Shown piece by piece: positions 1 through 10,800 of a DNA stretch of 16,830 bases (positions are counted from its first letter, which is position 1; the number at the start of each line of letters is the position of its first letter). A model generated the notes under the pieces. That model did no database searches and had not been told where the DNA came from. It saw only the letters and a list, made by a program, of their open reading frames with translations. The position numbers and the translations under genes were made by a program. The DNA is taken from the NCBI GenBank assembly GCA_028565635.1, contig JAOXYB010022670.1, forward strand, positions 1-16,830, given 5' to 3'. This DNA comes from Phoronis ovalis. Its lineage: Eukaryota > Phoronida > Phoronidae.

Positions 1-477
1 AATCACTTTAGGCAATTTGAGTAAAAAAAATATTCAATGATACAAACTTCATTATTCAGACTGAGTCCAGTCTACTATTGAGGTGGATGGGAAAATCAAT
101 TCTATCCTTATTCCATTTAGTACATATATGATATTTGAGCAACATGTTACAGGTCTGCGCTGACAAAAGCATCTGGAGTGGAATCAAATACGTACGTATT
201 TTTGATCATTTTTGAAATCGACGTACGAGAGCTGAAGGGAAAGAAATCTGACTATCAACATACCATAAAAAATATTGTGCATACTTATTCTTCTCTCGAT
301 CGCTTCAACATAAGTCCATAATAAAGACCGGCAATACAATTCTTACTTTATTACGAACTACTTGGTCACTTTTATGTACGAACTTTTACAGCATCTGTTG
401 GTAGCTAGTGTAACTACATGCACAGCAATATTACAGAAAAGGACCATTGCAGCACATATATTACATCAAATACTTTA
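1..477. other. Non-coding stretch, nothing recognised
   Basis: I see no convincing exon, RNA gene or long repeat here. A short self-complementary run, TACGTACGTA, lies near 189-198. The stretch ends at the left arm of the transposon that starts at 478. Confidence 0.5.
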
Positions 478-986
478 CTAGCCCCGGTGCCAGTCTGAAT
501 AAATCCGTCCGTTAGTTCCCGTACCTTCTCAACTAACGTCTGGGCTTAACCCATAGACAATTTTTGTTATATCCCTTCAACTTAACACAAGCGAAATAAT
601 TACGTTTTTAAACATTTGCCAACCGAGATAAGGTTTTCTCTCTGTGTGATCCATCGTCGTCTACCACGTCTATTCTTATCATGATGACTGAATAGGTATC
701 GCCGGGGAGCTTGCTTTTTGCTTAACGGACTATAGATAAACTCTGGCAGCACAGAACGTGTGTGATCGACTCCCTATATTTTTTAACCACTTGTTATACC
801 CATTATTGTAAGCTGCCATTTGATTGGTTTCAAAACTTTCGTGACACTTTATGTACAAATTAAGGGATTATCGTTCTTCTGCTTCTCGAGATAATAAACT
901 AAAATTGACTATTGTTAAGCCCAGACGTTAGTTGAGAAGGTATGGCACACTAGCGGATGGATTTATTTAGACTGTCCCGGTGCTAG
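478..986. mobile_element. Non-autonomous inverted-repeat DNA transposon (MITE-like), 509 bp
   Basis: The segment 478-550 reappears in reverse complement at 914-986, so two arms of 73 bp face each other. The inner 29 bp of the arms (522-550 against 914-942) match perfectly. The outer part has about ten mismatches and two single-base gaps, giving about 84% identity overall. Weaker similarity continues some 20-25 bp further inward. The interior of about 360 bp has no long open frame, so the element cannot encode a transposase. Both ends carry CTAG (478-481 and 983-986), which is either a 4-bp target duplication or part of the terminus. With a palindromic tetramer these cannot be told apart, so the superfamily is left open. 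The arm divergence indicates an old copy. Confidence 0.85.
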
Positions 987-1106
987 CTCATAAATCGTTG
1001 ATAATAGTCTCTTTTGAATAGGTTCAAGCAAGAAGAGACCAGATGGTATTTTCCTGACGTGTACATGTTTTATATTATAACGAAAAGAATAGAGATTGAA
1101 GAAGAG

Positions 1107-2063
1107 ATGAACATAACGATAAATAAAAACAACACTATGACCGAGAAACCGGGAGAGGAACTATCCCCCTTGATGCAATTAATAACTGTAATAGTAGAAT
1201 CCGTATTGATTTTGCTAATTGCATTTAGTAATATCTTAGTTGTTATTGCATTTTGGAAGTTCAAAGAATTACGAACCAAATGTAACATTTTTGTGGTCAA
1301 CTTGAGTTGTGCAGATTTACTTGTAGCGATTGTTGCGCTACCGATACAAATAATGCTTATAATTTGGCCTGAATTGAAAGATATTTTTGCTTTATGCATG
1401 TTTCGGTATACAACATTTTTAGCGACAACAGGTACATCTATTATGCTTTTGTTATGCATTGCTGTTGAAAGAGGTATCGCTATTGTCAACCCTTTGCGTC
1501 ATCGGACCACTGTAACTTCTACCAAAGTAAAAATAGTCACCGTGTTGGTTTGGGTATACACATTATTAGTTGGTTTATTACCACTATTTGGCTGGAACAG
1601 TTGGTACAAAGATATCGAATGTAGCTATATCAAAGTGATGTCGCCGATTTATTTAGCTTATGTCAGTGGACAGCCAATGTTGACTGTAATTATTGTGTCT
1701 ATAATTTATACGAAAATATTTTTTGTTGCTTATCGTCACATCGATCAGAAATTAAATGGCAACATTTGTAAAGACAGCTGCGCTAATTGCACTAAAACTA
1801 AAGTTTTGATTAAGAATTTAAAGGTGACTAAAACGTTTTGTTTGGTAGTGGGTGTTTTTTCGTTATGCTTTTTGCCTTTTGTTTTGGCAACAGCTATAGA
1901 AGTAGGCACAGCAATTGTGTTACCAGATGTAGTAGTAACAACAGTCTATGCCTTAGCACTGTTCAATTCCTGTTTAAATCCCTTGATTTATGCACTCAGA
2001 CTTAAACCATTTAATAGAGCATTCCAAAAAATGTTATGTTGGTGCTCGAAAAACAGGTGCTAG
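1107..2063 (+). CDS. Orphan class A (rhodopsin-like) GPCR, intronless
   Basis: A single-exon receptor of 318 residues with seven membrane segments. Landmarks: N42 in helix 1, D70 of LSCAD in helix 2, C97 at the start of helix 3 pairing with C172 in the second extracellular loop, E121-R122-G123 in place of DRY, W149 in helix 4, CFLP (254-257) in helix 6, and NPLIY (291-295) in helix 7. A short helix 8 follows, with C311 and C313 as likely palmitoylation sites. The N-terminus has two N-glycosylation sequons (N2, N8). The FGWNSW stretch after helix 4 and the overall style recall adenosine receptors and their relatives, but the usual helix 6 Asn that contacts adenosine is not there, so the ligand is unknown. 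It would act at the plasma membrane through G proteins. The ATG at 1107 was chosen because it has G at -3 and keeps both sequons. An in-frame ATG at 1065 has a poor context, and an in-frame stop lies at 1005-1007. Confidence 0.93.
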   Translation: MNITINKNNTMTEKPGEELSPLMQLITVIVESVLILLIAFSNILVVIAFWKFKELRTKCNIFVVNLSCADLLVAIVALPIQIMLIIWPELKDIFALCMFRYTTFLATTGTSIMLLLCIAVERGIAIVNPLRHRTTVTSTKVKIVTVLVWVYTLLVGLLPLFGWNSWYKDIECSYIKVMSPIYLAYVSGQPMLTVIIVSIIYTKIFFVAYRHIDQKLNGNICKDSCANCTKTKVLIKNLKVTKTFCLVVGVFSLCFLPFVLATAIEVGTAIVLPDVVVTTVYALALFNSCLNPLIYALRLKPFNRAFQKMLCWCSKNRC

Positions 2064-3504
2064 TATTATTAGGAACGTGATAAAAAGATAATTTGTAACT
2101 TCAAAATCTTATTCACAGGCCTACCGCACCTCCATTCTTTGGATATTTTACTTTTCATCGGACACTACAGTTCGCAGGTTGCGTACATAATACAAGTTCA
2201 TAACCCTATAGGTTCTGGCAAGCTGCTTTAAATGTAAATTTTGAGGTTACGTGTGATGTCGTTTGATTTGTTTTGAAAATAATTATTGAAAATGAAAAAA
2301 ATTGAAAACATGTAGTGTGTAGTACTTATCTACAGATGGTATTACATGAGTTATAACAACAATTTAGCTGAAAATGGGGTCCATGGAATGACACATACAT
2401 ACAGTCACTTTGAATTATATAGTCCCTCCCACGAGGCATTCCTATTTAATTTCAATTTGCATACAATTATAATAAAAAAATGTTTTCATTCTTAATTTCT
2501 CTAATACTATAAAATCTCTTAAAATAATTAATTTGTTCAGTAAAAAACTTATAACTTCATTCCGTCAATTAACTACCCTCATTTAACAAAATTTGATTTC
2601 TTTCTTGACATTTATAATGCCAGCAATTTATAAAGTGCAGTTATCCCTATTAGAAACCTGTTCATGAACAAAGCTGCAATGACTATGACAAAATAAACAC
2701 AATTTGTTTTTATAGCAAATTCTTAAAATGTTGAATCATTAATGTACTATTCTAATCCAAGACAAATATAACATTTACAATAACTGTACCATGCAGATAA
2801 AACATAACATAGCTAGATGATAAACCTTTAAAATTAATTTTTATCCACAAAGAAAAGCAGACTTACATGTATTCTCCAAAAATATATCCTACAGTTTCTT
2901 GAGTAGAATCCATTGGACATTAATCCCAATTTTACAGATCTTTATTTAACAAAATATTAGTACTTCCTCAAATATGATGATCTAAGCAGAATCTTACCTT
3001 AAAAAGATATCCAAATGTTAGATTCCATATAATCCAGATAATTATTAGCTTAATGTTTAAAATACTGTATTTCTTCATATTGAGACTTATCCTTTAACTG
3101 ATCTAAGCTAATTTAACTTGCCTTATATTCAATAAGGGTAAAACACAGTGCATTATTGCACAAGAGGTTCAAATATACAACCATACATGTTAAATGTAAC
3201 CAGAGAAAGGCAAGAACAACATGTTCATCTAACTTTAATTATATTTTTAAAACTTCTTAATAGAGGTGCACACAAAAAAAATAACGAACAAGAAATATTT
3301 CTCATGTATTACCACATACAAATACTTATTTTGCATCATCTAGCCGTTGACATTGCATACGAGATACACTTCAAAAGATTTACGTAAATTGATGTATATT
3401 TTTAAAAGTATGGGACAATTTAAACCTTATATACCTTAAAAGGAAGAAACTGTACACAACATCAAGAGGTTGTGCTCTGAAAGACTTTGTCCAAAGCTTT
3501 CCTC
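2064..3504. other. GPCR 3' flank and AT-rich intergenic DNA
   Basis: This probably contains the GPCR 3' untranslated region followed by intergenic sequence. Open frames here are short, AT-driven and without recognisable domains. I see no RNA gene. Confidence 0.5.
2471..2476 (+). terminator. Candidate polyadenylation signal of the GPCR gene
   Basis: AATAAA lies 408 bp after the GPCR stop codon and is followed by T-rich sequence. A second AATAAA is at 2692-2697. Such hexamers are common by chance in AT-rich DNA, so the choice is tentative. Confidence 0.35.
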
Positions 3505-3890
3505 AGAACTACTGGTCAGATTTAAGCAAAATTTTGTAGAAATGTTCACCTAAACATGAACATTTTTAATTATGAAAGTCGACGGTCATCTTTAATCCAA
3601 AACGGCGGTCATGTCAAAATATACTCTTTGATAACTCGTATAGTACAGGACTGATTTCAACAAAAATTGGATCAAGATGTTTGCTAGATTCTGCCAATGA
3701 AAATTTGAAGTGAAAAAGCCAGTGGACATTTGATGCAAAATGGCTGCCATATGTAAACATTATTTAACTCATAAAGTACTGGACAGATATCAACAAACCT
3801 TGAATTAAAATGTTTGCTGAAACTTTGGTGACCATCATGAATCCAAAATGGCTGCCATGTCAAAACCTTTGTATTGGAAGTCATATAATG
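3505..3890. repeat. Diverged tandem repeat, about three copies of a ~130-bp unit
   Basis: Related blocks recur at about 3510, 3645 and 3777, each beginning with a variant of ACTGGACAGATATCAACAA and followed by a variant of AAAATGTTTGCTGAAA. A second block recurs near 3596, 3733 and 3842 with cores CCAAAACGGCGGTCATG, GCAAAATGGCTGCCATA and CCAAAATGGCTGCCATG. The spacing is 109-137 bp and the copies are clearly diverged. The array lies in the convergent space between the GPCR and TAF6L genes, possibly within the TAF6L 3' untranslated region. Open frames of about 70-80 codons across it on both strands are by-products of the repeat. Confidence 0.75.
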
Positions 3891-4141
3891 TGGCAACATG
3901 TGACACTAAATCTACCTTTTCTTGCTATGAACAATGCCTGTATTTGGTATTTACCATTTACAATAAGTTTTGTAAAACAGATATTATTTTTAGCTCCAGC
4001 AGACCTAGAATTGTTTGAAGTAAACATTAAACAGAAACATTTTGTCTGATACTGATTACTTTTGCTATGTTTTGTGCTTTTGAGTGTATATCTTATACAA
4101 TTATACAAATTAGTTGCAGCCACAGAAAATCAAAACATAAT

Positions 4142-4894
4142 TTATAAAAACAAATTTTTCACATCCCCTATGCCACGATAAAGCTTGCTTTGTTTTCCTT
4201 CTGTTCGTTTACCAATAATTGACTTCTTGAAACACAGCTTTCTGAATAATCCAATTTCTTTAAGCTCATTTGAGTAAGGTCCCAAATTTTTTATTTTTGC
4301 AGACCTGTTTCTAAGAGAAGGTCCAACAAATCGTATTTTCTGTCTATGAATCAGAGGTAAATCAAACCCGGCACTCTCTCTCACATATTGATGCTGAAAT
4401 AACTTTGTTTTTTTATGTTTTATTTCTTTTTCTGTGCTACTCGAGCTGCCTGGTCTTTTCATAGATATTGTCAATTTTATTCCTCCTTCTGGATCATTAA
4501 CAGTTCTTTTAACAACTGCCACATCCTCACTATATGACATTTCCTCAGAGTGTTCTGACCTACTTTCAGACTCTCCTATATCTTCATCATCTCTATTTTT
4601 CTCCACTGTCTCTGGTACCTCTGAAGCTTGTAAAAATTGCTCTAGGAGCTCTTCACCAGTTCTCATGCTGTTTTTGTCGCCTAGTAAAACTTTTGTCTTT
4701 TTATTCACATAGGTGTGTGATTTAATATCTACTGTTGGCGAATATATGCTTAAACTATCCCCAAAGTAGGAATACACCTGAGTATATATTTTTGAATAGT
4801 CTTTCACATCTTGCGCTGTTTTATGAGCTATTCTACCATCTGAATGATCAGACAATTCCAGCACATAGTTCTTCAGTAAATAGGCAGCTGCCAA
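4142..4894 (-). CDS. TAF6L: TAF6L exon 9 (terminal exon and stop)
   Basis: Encodes residues 392-641 and the TAA stop. The acceptor is TTTTCAG|TTG. It carries YSYFGDSLS (432-440), an acidic Ser-rich low-complexity stretch (about 490-515), the basic KHKKTK (550-555, possible nuclear signal) and a basic tail with FRKLCFKK and IIGKR. No AATAAA is present on the minus strand down to 3400. The nearest hexamers are ATTAAA near 3590 and 3565, so the polyadenylation site is unclear. Confidence 0.92.
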   Translation of the reverse strand: MAAAYLLKNYVLELSDHSDGRIAHKTAQDVKDYSKIYTQVYSYFGDSLSIYSPTVDIKSHTYVNKKTKVLLGDKNSMRTGEELLEQFLQASEVPETVEKNRDDEDIGESESRSEHSEEMSYSEDVAVVKRTVNDPEGGIKLTISMKRPGSSSSTEKEIKHKKTKLFQHQYVRESAGFDLPLIHRQKIRFVGPSLRNRSAKIKNLGPYSNELKEIGLFRKLCFKKSIIGKRTEGKQSKLYRGIGDVKNLFL

Positions 4895-7800
4895 CTGAAA
4901 ACACAAAACAATTTTTTCACTTTTTCAAGACATTCATAATAATTGTAATATACTGTACCATATTGTATATTGTAATATACTGTACCATATTGTATTATAT
5001 TGTAATATACTGTACCATATTGTAATATTCCTTCAAAACATTTTGACTGCATTATGTAGCCTATGAAAATTATCATGTCACAAAATTGCGATGCAGTACG
5101 ACACCTTTGGTATTAACACAGAAACAAACAGATTTTAAAATTATAGTCCACCACAATTAAGAAACAATCACTACTTTCAACAAGAGTGCTGGCATTGTTC
5201 ATGGAGTGAAGGTAAAAACAAATGCCCTGTTCTCAATCAGATGATTAATATAATCTGATGAAGATGACAGGTGCTGAAATCTTAAAGCCTAATTCTTACT
5301 TAGAGAGTGTACATTTATGGATCTATGGTTGTTAATTAATAATATATGAATATTTAATTATGTCACATTAATAATTATATATACATACATTTTACACAAC
5401 AATATTCAAAATATGTATATTCAATCTAATGTAAACAGAAAAAATATTGATGCATACATTAAATATATTTTTCTAGACTTCCTGATTTAAAGATTTGCAA
5501 GTCATGAGAAGCTATTAATATTAAAAAGATTAAAGAAAGTTCTACTAAATACCTATTTAATACTTCCTATTTCATTATAAGTACCTGCTAATTAGACAAC
5601 AAAACAAAGGCTAGTAGACATGTCAATTCTACTCAAGTAGTAATTGGTGTCATGAACTTTCCTTCCATGCAATGAAGTAAAATTTCTTATAAAAGTTACT
5701 GTAAGAATTTGGAGATACTACTGCAGAAACTATCAAATGGAACATTTTGGATAAGATGGTAAAAGAAGATAACAAATCACCTTACCTGTAACACACAATA
5801 AACCTTGTGGGCATCAGATTTTTGCTGGGCATTTGTGACAGAATTGTCTTCAATAATTATTTCTAGTTGATGCAAACATGTTGGAAGTTGTGGTAAAATT
5901 ACCTTTTCAACAGCCTACAATAAAAAAATATAATTATGTACAGAAATGAAACGAAAAGATTCATGTTTGAAGGACAGAAATCTACAAAAGTTTTTTTGTT
6001 TTGTAGTTGACTGACTAAAATGTCAACTGTATTTGATAATATCACAAATCATTTTATCATGAGTCAACAGAGGCTTTCAATGTAATATTTAGAAAATGTT
6101 TGGTAGCTTGGAAATTTCTGCACGAGTTGTTTTTTTCTGCTTCATACTAAATTGAAAAATATTCAAAGTCACATACTGTATAAGCATTATGAGTGAAGCA
6201 CAAACAGTCGGATAAAAAACATAATGCAAATAAAGGACTCCTCTTTGAGAAATCAGAGTACTGCCAGACAATAAACATATGCTAAGTTCATCTGTACTCA
6301 GGTAGGAAGTGAATATTTATTGACACTAGATGGATTTGTGCAAGGGGGATAAATAAAAGTGAGATGTTTGTTCCTTAGCCACCTGGTGGAAATGGGAGAT
6401 ATGTATGTCAGCTAACATTTATTGCATTAAAAACATCTGCTTTTCTACAAAAAAAAAACACAACAATTTGTTGTTTACAGTTACAAGTATATGACCGTTT
6501 TCTTAATTTACAGAGAGTTTAGAAAGAATCCTATTGACTTAAATAACATGTAGCTAGTGTCGGAAACTGTAAATCAGTAAAGTTCTTATTCATCTGATAT
6601 AGATTGATTGATTAATGAATCTGAATGTTTGCAATGCAGGACCATTTCTGGTATAAATTGCAACAGAAAGAGATATGGTGTTACTTAGCAACAGTTCGTG
6701 AGGTAAGATTTACCGTATCTGCACAAACTACATAATTATCCAGTTGGTACCACTCCATTACTGTTTTTATAAAGAAAGAATTTTTGTACTGATCACTATT
6801 ACAATTTACAACTACAAAAGATTTACTAATATTGTTCAGATTTTTCAACAATATTATTAGAAATACAGTATTTGAAAGTCTTTCCTTTAATTTCACTTTT
6901 CTATCTGGTTTTAATAAGAAAGTCATTTGGTAGTAGAGCTAGCTAGCACTAACCCTTCGAAGATTTAGTAAAGAAACATTAAGCAATTTACTTTTCTTCT
7001 GTCATATAGAGATGGCAATTTGAGGGTGGATAGCATTTTGGTAACACACCCTTCTTCACGGGAACTGTAATCTCCAGTAATAAAGTGAGCCGAACGATTT
7101 TATTTGTTTGTTTAAATAATTTACAAATTTGACAATAAAAGATTAATAAAAATAATGACACTGGTGAACATAAAATAGAGTAAAAATCAAACACCATGAA
7201 AATGAATAGGTCTAGCTTCAAAATGTAAATGCATAAACTGTACATAAATTCATTTCCAGGAAAGCGCTATCAAGCAAAACAAACCTGATGCCCCAACATT
7301 GTTAGTCCTTTAACAGCTCCATAGTAGGAACACAGTGGCCGTTCTTCATCACATAAAGTGGCACTTAAAGCATGTTCTACCTGCTTGTGTAGTTTATTTG
7401 CAAATGAATTACATGTCCTACAATGATCAAACACAGCAGTTGTTTGAATAAACTTATTAAGAAATTATAGCATGTTCCAACACATTATTAAAGAAAGTTC
7501 TAGCAACACTAGATAGTGTTAGTTTAAAAACAATATTGGATGCTCAAAAAGATCACGGAGCCATCAGCTAAGCCTTAAGAGACATCTGATGCTTATATAC
7601 GACATTAATGTCATCAATGTTTTCTTTATTTACTACCTTGTAATATCAGCTAGTAGGAACGCAGCATAATCTCTTAAAAGCCAATGATCACCAGGAGGAC
7701 TTGTGCAAGCTGGGAATGGTTCCAGCAGACAGTACTGTACAGCTTGAGATATTAATGTGAGCTGAAAGCACAACTATAACAGTTTAGAAAAATGTACAAT

Positions 7801-10800
7801 AGTCAATAACCTGTAATGTACTTCAGTATTTAGAGCTACAGGATCCAGAATTTGGACAAAGCTTTGTACTCTTCAGTCAGGAGTACTATTTAAACACTTT
7901 AATGCCATATATGCAATATTAAATACATGACAACTCAGCTGTCTGGGAGACAATGCCCAATACTGACAATAATTGGCTAAATACATCAAAAGTATACAAA
8001 GTTTTATGATCGTGAAATCTAAAGTTCCTTATACGCACATGAAATGAAAATCATTTGACAGGATTACAAATTTAATATATTTCTGTAAAAAGATGGATGA
8101 AACTTACGTAAGGCTGGGGCTCCAAATATAAAGAAGGATTTCTGACTAGAGAGTGAACTGTATGCATAAGTTTCATCAGTTTGGATATGTCGTAGTTCAC
8201 GGTTTTTACCCCATTAACAATAAAACTAATAAAATGTGGAATTAAAGGAGATATCCTGTTGTTAGTTCTCAGGTCATTCAAGGCAATCTGTAATTAACAT
8301 GTAAAAATACTGTAGTTAACTGTTTAGGTGTTCTTGAATATCATTTGAATGTTACTCGTATTTTTACAGCAAATAATTTAAGATTGAAAATATCAAGCAC
8401 AATATGAATTTTACATATTACCACATTTCACTAATATTTTACAGCAGTCTTCTGCTGCATGGACGAAGTAAATAATCTTAAATTGCTACATGAACATGAC
8501 AGTGTCAAGATGAAAGCTAAACATTCCGGGGTTTTTTACAAGGTAAACACTAGCATTTTCATATTGCATGTACCTTCAGCAATTCATCATCTGAGTCCAG
8601 TAATGTTTTTGTTACACCTTCATAATATTCCAACAGATCTTTAGACACTAGTTTCTGCTGTGTATTTATATCTGGGAGTTTTCCTGTGACCAGTGGCTGC
8701 TTGCCTGTGGACAGCGGTTGCGATATTTTAGAATTTCCTTCTACAGATAGCCAATGCCCTGAAAGCAAATTATTATCTTTACTGCAAATATCGAACTACA
8801 TGTCAAGATAAGGATTATAGTAAATGAAAAGAAAATCTACTAAAAACATAGTACAGTAAATGTACATTATTTAAAGATTTACTCTTTCAAAAATTTGAGC
8901 TTCAGTCAAAATAGGCTGCTTGGATACCACCATCATATGGCAGATAATCTATTTTTTGTAATCCCTCTTAATACATTTCTAACAAAGCGTGTGCCTCTTC
9001 ACATGAAATTTTTAGTGTAACATAGTTTTTGAAATGAAGTCCATAAGTGCTAAGAATAAACAAGAGGCTGATCCAGCATTTTCTACGGGCACTTAAATCT
9101 TTCTTTAATTTTGAATGGAGAGCGGTGAATTTATGCTGAAGCTGTCATCCAACTCAAAGATTCAAAGAATATTCTCTAAAAAATGGATGATTAGATATTT
9201 ACGCAATCCAACTCTAAGTCCAGAAATGCTAATAATGCTTATACTGTAGTCCCTGAACAGAAGAACAGCTATACCAACTGACCTTTAACTATTGGTGGAG
9301 GGGGCTTATGTAGAACAAATGGCCTCTGAGCCAGGTTTGTCAAGCTTATGTTTACATCTTCAGTAAAGTGAATATCGCTGTCTTTTGATTGCTGAAATAC
9401 CAAAGGATCACCAGAACCATGTCCATAGACAGGCTGTAAAAAGTATCAGTTCATTTGATACAACATGACTCAAATACATTTTTTGCTCACAACATTGAGA
9501 ACAGCCTTAGAAGTTTTAGAGAGTAAAAAATAATTATTATTTTAATAATTATTATTTATTAAAATATGTGGTTTTATAAATCACTTTAACTATATATCCT
9601 ACATTTGTGGTAAAAATGTGGTGATAGTAATTGGGAACTTGTACACAAAATGCAGTTCAAGATATAAAGAAAGTACACAAACTAAGTTTACCTCTACATC
9701 ACTTGCTTTCAGTGCCTTGCTGAAATCTTCTGATGTTAATTTCCTCCTTCTTGCATGCTTCATGTATTGGCTGCAATTCTGAAAAATGTACAAAAGCATA
9801 AGCTACCATTATAAAACATTAATTGTGGCTTTTATAAGACCCTGAATAAAATTAAGAATTTGTGATCTCATATGGTTTCAGAAATCATTTTTTTTCTAAG
9901 ACAAAGTTTAACTCTTTTGAAAGTTATTCCACTGCACTACTGATTTGAAAGCACCCTAAGTATATTGCACAATACAATGAGGCTCATACTAAATTTGCTA
10001 TAGTTTGTACAGGGTGATTGTCTTTACTGATTCAATGTGTGTGTCTATCTCTGTAGAAGCTGTCATCACTGTTGTTCTTTCAGTTAAATGTAGTCCTCTA
10101 TTTCTATATTGTATGTATTATTTTATATAAATTAAATTATTAATTTTATAAAACCTATTGAATCACAATTTGAGAATACTGATAGTTGGCAAATGTGTAT
10201 AGTATAGTTTATGTTGCATACCATATGTTCAGCAACAAATACACTCATGCTATGTATTAAAAATAAACAGCAAATATTGTTCACCCAGAGATTGGCCACC
10301 ACACTTGAAAACATGATGATTGACATGAGTTTAATCTGCAGTATAAGGCTGGGGGTTCTATTAGACTGTTATTTTTCCAAATGCTGACTCTGTAAAGCAT
10401 GTATCTTTGTCATATGAACACAAAAACCCTACGAATATATGGTATGCCACTATCTAGCACAGTAAACTACATACTCTAGAAATTGCATGATGTGAAGTAG
10501 TTGAATTAAAACAGAAATCGACTAGATGATCAGCATATAGTGCTTAATCTCTTCCAAGTTCTGCCTAGTACTAGTCATAGGCCCAATATCAGATGTATTG
10601 GTCCTAACACTTTCGTAGTCAGATATATCATCTTTCAAAAATAACAAAAACTCGCCAGTACACGAATTGTTGTGGTAGAACTAAAATAAGTCTACCATTT
10701 TGCAGTGACGATCACTATTGATTATTATAACTGAATAAAAATACAACAAGATACAACAACAAATTACCTGAGCTGCCTCTCTGATTTTGTAACTGACATC

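Noticed and set aside
1014-1106. N-terminal extension of the GPCR frame upstream of 1107
   Set aside because: The frame opens with TTG, not ATG. The only earlier in-frame ATG (1065) has T at -3, and the added residues look neither like a signal peptide nor like a receptor N-terminus.
1070-1489. 139-codon open frame antisense to the GPCR
   Set aside because: It lies wholly opposite the receptor helices, and its composition is explained by the complementary hydrophobic codons.
3148-4123. Several 70-80 codon open frames on both strands
   Set aside because: They follow from AT-rich DNA and the ~130-bp tandem repeat. No domain, no consistent frame between repeat copies.
4434-5025. Open frames opposite TAF6L exon 9 and across the intron 8 minisatellite
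   Set aside because: They are antisense shadows of the exon and low-complexity translation of the repeat.
9529-9557. AT-only direct repeat AATAATTATTATT, twice
   Set aside because: Simple AT sequence in an intron, expected by chance or slippage in DNA of this composition.
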